DNA of 5,055 bases from assembly GCA_947367415.1 (NCBI GenBank), contig CANBEE010000201.1, positions 1-5,055 of the forward strand, read 5' to 3'. How positions within the stretch are numbered: the first letter of the stretch is position 1; every line of letters starts with the position of its first letter. This document shows positions 1 to 3,862 of the stretch, in pieces. The notes beneath the pieces are model-generated. The model did no database searches. It had not been told where the DNA came from and saw nothing but the letters and a program-made list of their open reading frames with translations. Position numbers and translations under genes: made by a program. Source of the DNA: an uncultured Bacteroidales bacterium. GTDB lineage: Bacteria; Bacteroidota; Bacteroidia; Bacteroidales; Bacteroidaceae.

Positions 1-61
1 ATATCCTACGCGAACTTTTCTTCTTTTTAATATAGCAGCCTGATTACATCTGCTGCACTGT

Positions 62-1105
62 TTAGTTGTTCTCGGGACGGAGCTTGCGAACAACAGCACC
101 AGTCTGCCACATCTCGCTCTCACGGAGGGCACGGAGCTCCTCTTCGAGCTTCTCGCGGTAGTCGGGCTTAGAGTTGCTGTCGATAGAGATCTGAGCCTCG
201 TTGCCGGTCTTCACGCTCTCGTAGAGCTGCTCCATGACGGGCTTGATGGCATCGTGGAACGGGCCCATCCAGTCGAGGGCACCACGCTGTGCGGTGGTAG
301 AGCAGTTGGCATACATCCAGTCCATACCGTTCTTGGCGAAGAGGGGCATGAGTGACTGGGTGAGCTCCTCAACGGTCTCGTTGAAGGCCTCAGAGGGTGT
401 GTGGCCATTCTCGCGGAGCACCTCGTACTGAGCGAGGAGCAAGCCCTGGATAGCGCCCATCAGTGAGCCGCGCTCGCCGGTGAGGTCAGAGTACACCTCG
501 CGCTTGAAGGTGGTCTCGAACAGGTAGCCTGAGCCTACACCGATACCGAGGGCGATGCAGCGCTCGAAAGCACGACCGGTAGCGTCCTGGAAGATAGCAT
601 ACGATGAGTTCAAGCCACGGCCCTCAAGGAACATGGTACGCAGTGAGGTACCTGAGCCCTTAGGGGCGATAAGGATAACGTCAACATCGGCGGGAGGCAC
701 AATGCCGGTGCGCTCCTTATAGGTGATGGCGAAGCCGTGTGAGAAGTACAGTGCCTTGCCGGGGGTGAGGTGCTTCTTGATGGTGGGCCAGCAAGCAATC
801 TGGGCTGCATCAGAGAGCAATACCTGGATGATGGTGGCACGCTCGCAAGCCTCCTCGATGCTGAAGAGGGTCTCGCCGGGTACCCAACCGTCGGCTACTG
901 CCTTGTCATAGGTCTTGCCTTCGCGCTGACCTACGATCACATTGAATCCGTTGTCGCGGAGGTTGAGCGACTGGCCGGGGCCCTGTACGCCATAGCCGAT
1001 AACGGCGATAGTCTCGTTCTTCAATACCTCGCGGGCTTTTTCCAAAGGAAATTCTTCACGTGTTACGACGGTTTCTTCTACACCGCCAAAATTCATTTTT
1101 GCCAT
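62..1105 (-). CDS. ilvC: Ketol-acid reductoisomerase (fungal Ilv5-like class)
   Basis: The product is a 347-residue cytoplasmic enzyme that isomerises and reduces 2-acetolactate or 2-aceto-2-hydroxybutyrate, using Mg2+ and NAD(P)H, in valine/isoleucine synthesis. The N-terminal Rossmann domain shows GYGVQGPGQ (residues 37-45) and NLRD (48-51), followed by the cofactor loop VGQREGKT (58-65). SHGF places the conserved His at 123. The all-helical C-terminal domain carries the Mg ligands D207 and E211 (SDLTGERG) and E243 and E247 (NETVEEL), with the spacing of canonical KARIs. The C-terminus KLRPENN and most of the body resemble, from memory, yeast mitochondrial Ilv5. I chose the ATG at 1105 (MAKMNFGG) because homologues start there. 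An in-frame ATG 21 codons upstream lies in repeat DNA. No promoter is evident in the 166 bases before it, so it is probably transcribed with ilvB-ilvN. Cofactor preference cannot be settled from the loop alone. Confidence 0.97.
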   Translation of the reverse strand: MAKMNFGGVEETVVTREEFPLEKAREVLKNETIAVIGYGVQGPGQSLNLRDNGFNVIVGQREGKTYDKAVADGWVPGETLFSIEEACERATIIQVLLSDAAQIACWPTIKKHLTPGKALYFSHGFAITYKERTGIVPPADVDVILIAPKGSGTSLRTMFLEGRGLNSSYAIFQDATGRAFERCIALGIGVGSGYLFETTFKREVYSDLTGERGSLMGAIQGLLLAQYEVLRENGHTPSEAFNETVEELTQSLMPLFAKNGMDWMYANCSTTAQRGALDWMGPFHDAIKPVMEQLYESVKTGNEAQISIDSNSKPDYREKLEEELRALRESEMWQTGAVVRKLRPENN

Positions 1106-1122
1106 AATACTTTCGTTTTTAA

Positions 1123-1164
1123 GTTTATGAGTTATTGAGTTTGTTTTTTGTTTAGAGTTTAGTG
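1123..1164. repeat. Degenerate heptanucleotide repeat tract upstream of ilvC
   Basis: Six seven-base units can be laid out: GTTTATG, AGTTATT, GAGTTTG, TTTTTTG, TTTAGAG and TTTAGTG. On the minus strand this reads as variants of ACTCTAA/AACTCTA. The tract directly abuts the REP-like element and ends about 17 bases before the ilvC ATG. It is translated only in the spurious N-terminal extension of ilvC (the TNSITHK-like stretch). Confidence 0.55.
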
Positions 1165-1210
1165 TCATCTCGAACGAAGTGAGAGATCCCTCGCGCTGCT
1201 CGGGATGACA
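1163..1210. repeat. REP-like palindromic intergenic element
   Basis: TGTCATCTCGA (1163-1173) and TCGGGATGACA (1200-1210) are inverted repeats of 11 bases with one G-U-type mismatch, closing a 26-base interior. The interior includes a smaller near-palindrome, GAGAGATCCCTC. The TGTCAT...GAAGTGAGAGATC pattern resembles a dispersed repeat I recall from many Bacteroidota and other genomes. It lies between ilvN and ilvC and could form a stable hairpin in the mRNA that slows decay or weakly terminates. Copy number elsewhere cannot be judged from this window. Confidence 0.7.
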
Positions 1211-1247
1211 CGGAGGAGGTTGGTGTTAAGAGAAGCATACGAATGGC

Positions 1248-1275
1248 AACTCATAATTTAGAATTCATAATTCAA
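1248..1275. repeat. Heptanucleotide repeat tract covering the ilvN stop codon
   Basis: Four seven-base units run in register: AACTCAT, AATTTAG, AATTCAT and AATTCAA, all variants of AATTCAT. The last unit contains the TGA of ilvN (1274-1272). AATTCAT-type tandem heptamers are, from memory, frequent between genes in Bacteroidales. Here the tract marks the boundary at which the ilvN-ilvC spacer begins. Confidence 0.6.
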
Positions 1276-1805
1276 CCCCTGTTTATTTTCTCCAAATACT
1301 CGTTCACATGCTCTTCGGTGTCGCGGGTGACGGCGATGCGGCCCGAGCTTACGTATTGCAACACGCAGTCGAAGGCATCGAGCTCGGTGCGCAGGGCGAT
1401 GATCTCGTCCGTCACGCCCGACTTCTCCACCACGGCATATACAGCGTTGGCCTCCATGATACGGGCGCCGTAGCGGCGGATGGTCTTCGAGATGAGCGGA
1501 TTGCCCAGCAGCTTGGGAGTGGAGATCTTGAGCAGTGCCACCTCCTGCATGAATATCTCATCGTCGAGGAAGTAGTGGGCCTGCACCACGTCGATCTTTT
1601 TCTCTATCTGCTTGGTCACCTTGATGATGGTGTCCTCATCGCTCCATGTGGTGATGGTGTATCGGTGTATGCCCTTGATGGACGAGGCCGATACATTGAG
1701 GCTCTCGATGTTGAGCTGGCGACGGGTAAACACAGCAGTAATCTGATTGAGCAGACCGGCAATGTTCTCCGAGTGAACGATGAGGGTATATAGTTTCTTC
1801 TCCAT
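1272..1805 (-). CDS. ilvN: Acetolactate synthase small (regulatory) subunit
   Basis: This 177-residue protein is the regulatory subunit that activates the IlvB catalytic subunit and normally confers feedback inhibition by valine. An N-terminal ACT domain (about residues 4-76) begins KLYTLIVHSENIAGLLNQI and contains the typical RQLNIESLNVS stretch. A C-terminal small-subunit domain follows (about 85-170, from EVALLKIST). The length fits the IlvH-like long form (E. coli IlvH is 163 residues) rather than the short E. coli IlvN. Aligned by eye to IlvH, the valine-site residues Asn11 and Gly14 correspond to Asn14 and Gly17 here, but Ser17 corresponds to Asn20. The ATG sits 10 bases after the ilvB stop in an AT-rich stretch with no Shine-Dalgarno, so translation is probably coupled or leaderless-like, as usual in Bacteroidota. 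The TGA stop lies inside a heptanucleotide repeat tract, so the C-terminal end may have been redefined by that repeat. Confidence 0.96.
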   Translation of the reverse strand: MEKKLYTLIVHSENIAGLLNQITAVFTRRQLNIESLNVSASSIKGIHRYTITTWSDEDTIIKVTKQIEKKIDVVQAHYFLDDEIFMQEVALLKISTPKLLGNPLISKTIRRYGARIMEANAVYAVVEKSGVTDEIIALRTELDAFDCVLQYVSSGRIAVTRDTEEHVNEYLEKINRG

Positions 1806-1815
1806 ATATATACAT

Positions 1816-3510
1816 TTAACAGTCCATAGCGTTCATCATCATCACATTCACGGCACCTCCCGGGGGTGTCATGGGCATCACGTTCTCATTCTCCATGATG
1901 GCCACCTCGAGCAGGAAGGGACCATCGGTAGCGAGCATGGTGTCGATGGCATTGGCCAGTTGGTCGCGCTCCACCACCAATTGTGAGGGTATGCCGTAGG
2001 CCTCGGCTATCTTCATGTAGTCGGGGTTCAGCATGGGTGTGCACGAGTAGCGCTTGCCGAAGAAGAGCTCCTGCCACTGGCGCACGTTGCCCAGGTAGTT
2101 GTTGTTGAGCAGAATCATCTTCACCGGTGCACCCGTTTCCATGATGGTACCAAACTCCTGTATACTCATCTGTATGCCACCGTCGCCCATGAAGAGGCAT
2201 ATGGTGCGGTCGGGGGCACCAAAAGTAGCACCAATGGCAGCGGGAATGCCGAATCCCATCGTGCCCAATCCGCCCGAGGTGATGATGCTGCGCTTCTGCG
2301 TGTATTGGAAATAGCGGGCCGACATCATCTGATTCTGCCCCACGTCGGTCACCAATATGCCTTTGTTGCCCGAAGCTTCGCTCACGGCGCGAGCCACCTC
2401 GCCCATGCGTAGCGGTCCCTCCTCGGGGTGTATGGCGTGGCGGATAACCTCGTTCCACTCTTTCTCCTCGTGGGGAGCGAAGCTCTCTATCCATTCCGTA
2501 TGCTTGGCCTCGTCGATGGCTGCGGTCAGGCGCGCCAGCGTGTCCTTGCAGTCGCCCAATACGGCTACGTCGGCATATACGTTCTTGTTTATCTCCGCTG
2601 GGTCGATGTCCAGATGTATCACTTTGGCCTGCTTGGCATAGGCATCGAGGCGTCCGGTCACGCGGTCGTCAAAACGCATACCCACGGCAATGAGCAGATC
2701 ACACTCGTTGGTCTTCACGTTCGGGCCCAAGTTGCCGTGCATGCCCAGCATACCTTTGCGCAGACGGTGTCCGTGAGGCAGGGTCGAGAGTCCCAGCAGG
2801 GTACATCCCACGGGGATATCGGCCTTTTCCACAAAGGTGCGCAGCTCCTCGGTGGCATTGCCCAGCTCGATGCCCTGTCCGGCAAGCAGCAAGGGGCGCT
2901 CGGCTGCGTTGATGAGGGCAGCAGCCTCCTCTATGCTCTTGGGGTCGGTGTCGGGCACAGCGATATATCCGCGCTCCACATCAATGGTGGCAGGCTTGAA
3001 GTCCACCATGCCCACCTGCGCATTCTTGGCAAAGTCGAGCACCACGGGTCCGGGACGTCCGGTACCTGCAATATGGAACGCACGTGCTACGGCCCAAGCG
3101 ATATCCTCGGGGCGGCGCACCTGGTAGCTCCACTTCGATATAGGCTGTGTGATACCCACGAGGTCTACCTCCTGGAAGGCATCGGTGCCAAGGAAGTTGG
3201 CCGCCACCTGTCCGGCAATGACCACGATAGGCGTACTGTCGAGCATGGCATCGGCCACACCCGTTATGGTGTTGGTGGCACCGGGGCCACTCGTCACGAT
3301 GCATACACCCACCTTGCCCGACGCACGAGCATAGCCCTGCGCAGCGTGGGCGGCACCCTGCTCGTGGCGAACAAGTACCTGCTTGAAATCATTCTGATGG
3401 TCATACATGGCATCAAACACGGGCATGATGCTGCCGCCGGGGTAGCCGAATACGGTGTCTACGCCCTCGTGAATGAGTGCCTGCATGAGTGCTTCTGAAC
3501 CAGTAATCAT
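1816..3510 (-). CDS. ilvB: Acetolactate synthase large (catalytic) subunit
   Basis: This 564-residue thiamine-diphosphate enzyme condenses two pyruvates to acetolactate, or pyruvate with 2-oxobutyrate to acetohydroxybutyrate. The N-terminal Pyr domain has FGYPGG (21-26) and the catalytic Glu50 in RHEQGAAHAA, followed by SGPGATN (74-80). The C-terminal PP domain carries the ThDP/Mg motif, GDG at 442-444 followed by NNN at 469-471. D443 and N470 are the expected metal ligands, 27 residues apart as in yeast AHAS. The length is normal for the family. I placed the start at the ATG at 3510 (MITGSEAL), which aligns with homologues. A GTG 11 codons upstream is in frame but falls in the loop of the leader terminator and would force translation through its 3' arm. 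The gene follows a leader-peptide attenuator and precedes ilvN by 10 bases, so the two subunits are co-transcribed. Confidence 0.97.
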   Translation of the reverse strand: MITGSEALMQALIHEGVDTVFGYPGGSIMPVFDAMYDHQNDFKQVLVRHEQGAAHAAQGYARASGKVGVCIVTSGPGATNTITGVADAMLDSTPIVVIAGQVAANFLGTDAFQEVDLVGITQPISKWSYQVRRPEDIAWAVARAFHIAGTGRPGPVVLDFAKNAQVGMVDFKPATIDVERGYIAVPDTDPKSIEEAAALINAAERPLLLAGQGIELGNATEELRTFVEKADIPVGCTLLGLSTLPHGHRLRKGMLGMHGNLGPNVKTNECDLLIAVGMRFDDRVTGRLDAYAKQAKVIHLDIDPAEINKNVYADVAVLGDCKDTLARLTAAIDEAKHTEWIESFAPHEEKEWNEVIRHAIHPEEGPLRMGEVARAVSEASGNKGILVTDVGQNQMMSARYFQYTQKRSIITSGGLGTMGFGIPAAIGATFGAPDRTICLFMGDGGIQMSIQEFGTIMETGAPVKMILLNNNYLGNVRQWQELFFGKRYSCTPMLNPDYMKIAEAYGIPSQLVVERDQLANAIDTMLATDGPFLLEVAIMENENVMPMTPPGGAVNVMMMNAMDC

Positions 3511-3526
3511 ACGTGTTACTATTATC

Positions 3527-3555
3527 AAAAAACCTTCCTCCACAAGTGAGAAAGG
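3527..3555 (-). terminator. Intrinsic leader terminator (attenuator, 3:4 hairpin) before ilvB
   Basis: Read on the minus strand, CCTTTCTC (3555-3548), a 7-base loop ACTTGTG and GAGGAAGG (3540-3533) form an 8-bp stem with one G-U wobble, followed at once by six T residues (3532-3527). This is a textbook rho-independent terminator, yet it lies only 16 bases ahead of the ilvB ATG and in the same direction. It would therefore stop transcription before ilvB unless an alternative fold forms. Its 5' arm is shared with the 9-bp antiterminator, which makes it conditional. Confidence 0.85.
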
Positions 3556-3597
3556 CCGTCTTCTTATTACTAAACTAATACCATACGATTCTCACTT
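3544..3597 (-). promoter_or_regulatory. Antiterminator (2:3) pairing overlapping leader stop and terminator arm
   Basis: The RNA strand AAGUGAGAA (3597-3589, spanning the last leader codon and its UGA) is perfectly complementary over 9 bases to UUCUCACUU (3552-3544). The second element contains most of the 5' arm of the terminator and part of its loop, so the two hairpins cannot coexist. A ribosome at the leader stop would cover the first element and leave the terminator free to form. A ribosome stalled at Ile/Leu/Val codons 6-16 would leave it exposed. The 36 bases between the two arms are AU-rich. Confidence 0.75.
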
Positions 3598-3647
3598 CCG
3601 TCCCTTTTCAAAGACTAGACCATCGACAATGACCACGTGAAGAATCG
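3586..3647 (-). promoter_or_regulatory. Candidate 1:2 (protector/pause) pairing in the ilvB leader
   Basis: CGAUUCUUCAC (3647-3637, codons 5-8 of the leader ORF) can pair with GUGAGAAUCG (3595-3586), giving 10 base pairs with a single bulged U. The second strand overlaps the antiterminator strand at 3597-3589. When the leader is not translated, this fold would remove the antiterminator and favour termination, as in the classical attenuation model. The pairing is long-range (41-base loop) and includes a bulge, so it is less certain than the other two hairpins. Confidence 0.55.
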
Positions 3648-3660
3648 AATTTGCTTTCAT
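3592..3660 (-). CDS. Candidate Ile/Leu/Val-rich leader peptide of an ilv attenuator
   Basis: This 22-codon ORF begins at the ATG at 3660, starts MKANS, continues ILHVVIVDGLV (residues 6-16) and ends in a basic tail before TGA at 3594-3592. Eight of the eleven residues at 6-16 are Ile, Leu or Val (I6, L7, V9, V10, I11, V12, L15, V16), exactly the products of the downstream pathway. It lies between a candidate promoter and an intrinsic terminator in front of ilvB. Its stop codon sits inside the RNA strand that can form an antiterminator. The inferred role is sensing: ribosomes stalling at the cluster when charged BCAA-tRNAs are scarce would allow ilvB transcription to continue. It is too short for coding statistics, and only weak GA-rich sequence (ACGAGAT) precedes the ATG. 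The enrichment together with the matching RNA folds makes chance an unlikely explanation. Conservation in relatives has not been tested. Confidence 0.8.
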   Translation of the reverse strand: MKANSILHVVIVDGLVFEKGRK

Positions 3661-3677
3661 ATCTCGTTATTTGGCTG

Positions 3678-3709
3678 CAAAAATATATATAAAATCCCGT
3701 TCCCGCTAA
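3678..3709 (-). promoter_or_regulatory. Candidate Bacteroidota-type promoter for leader-ilvB-ilvN-ilvC
   Basis: TATTTTTG (3685-3678) fits the Bacteroides -7 consensus TAnnTTTG exactly. Twenty bases upstream, TTAG (3709-3706) matches three of four bases of the -33 TTTG box, a spacing within the accepted range. An A-rich run (AAAAAAA) lies just upstream. Transcription would start near 3672-3670, only about 10-12 bases before the leader ATG. The motifs are short and the region is AT-rich, so the position is a prediction, but it sits where the leader requires a promoter. Confidence 0.55.
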
Positions 3710-3812
3710 TAATTTATCATCTTTTTTTGTCGATTTGTGAAAATTTGTTTGCACAACATCCACCGGATAGGAAAAGTTCCATATATGACGCTAGCAGGCT
3801 GAAGAAACATAA

Positions 3813-3839
3813 GCGGAGACCAGCATAACTGGCCTCCGC
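3813..3839 (-). terminator. Probable terminator after ilvD
   Basis: GCGGAGGCCAG (3839-3829), loop TTATG and CTGGTCTCCGC (3823-3813) form an 11-bp GC-rich stem with one G-U wobble, starting 23 bases past the ilvD stop. The downstream sequence TTATGTTTCTT is only partly T-rich, so termination may be incomplete or need a factor, but the hairpin itself is strong. With the promoter further on, it suggests that ilvB-ilvN-ilvC form a separate transcription unit from ilvD. Confidence 0.7.
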
Positions 3840-3862
3840 ATGGATAATATCTTATCGGATCT

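Noticed and set aside
35..56. A hairpin GCAGC/GCTGC after ilvC as a terminator
   Set aside because: It has only 5 bp with a 12-base loop and is followed by A-rich rather than T-rich sequence, so it is too weak to call. Bases 1-61 otherwise show nothing.
1106..1168. A 21-codon N-terminal extension of ilvC (MTLNSKQK...) from an upstream ATG
   Set aside because: The extension is encoded by the heptamer tract and the edge of the REP-like element, and homologues begin at MAxxNFGG. The ATG at 1105 gives the usual 347 residues.
2428..3498. A long plus-strand ORF (356 codons) opposite ilvB
   Set aside because: It has no recognisable family, is rich in His/Gly/Val in the manner of antisense shadow frames, and lies fully opposite a strongly conserved gene. 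The same applies to the 161-codon plus-strand frame at 1308-1793 opposite ilvN.
3511..3543. A GTG start 11 codons upstream of the ilvB ATG
   Set aside because: It lies in the loop of the leader terminator. The residues EEGFLIIVTR come from the terminator arm and U-tract and are not family sequence.
3706..3759. A second short minus-strand ORF (17 codons, MLCKQIFTNR...) upstream of the leader ORF
   Set aside because: It lies upstream of the predicted promoter, has only two BCAA codons before its last residues, and has no associated hairpin.
3637..3828. A plus-strand ORF of 63 codons in the ilvD-ilvB gap
   Set aside because: It starts with GTG, shows no recognisable domain, and runs antisense over the leader, promoter and ilvD terminator, which explain the sequence better.
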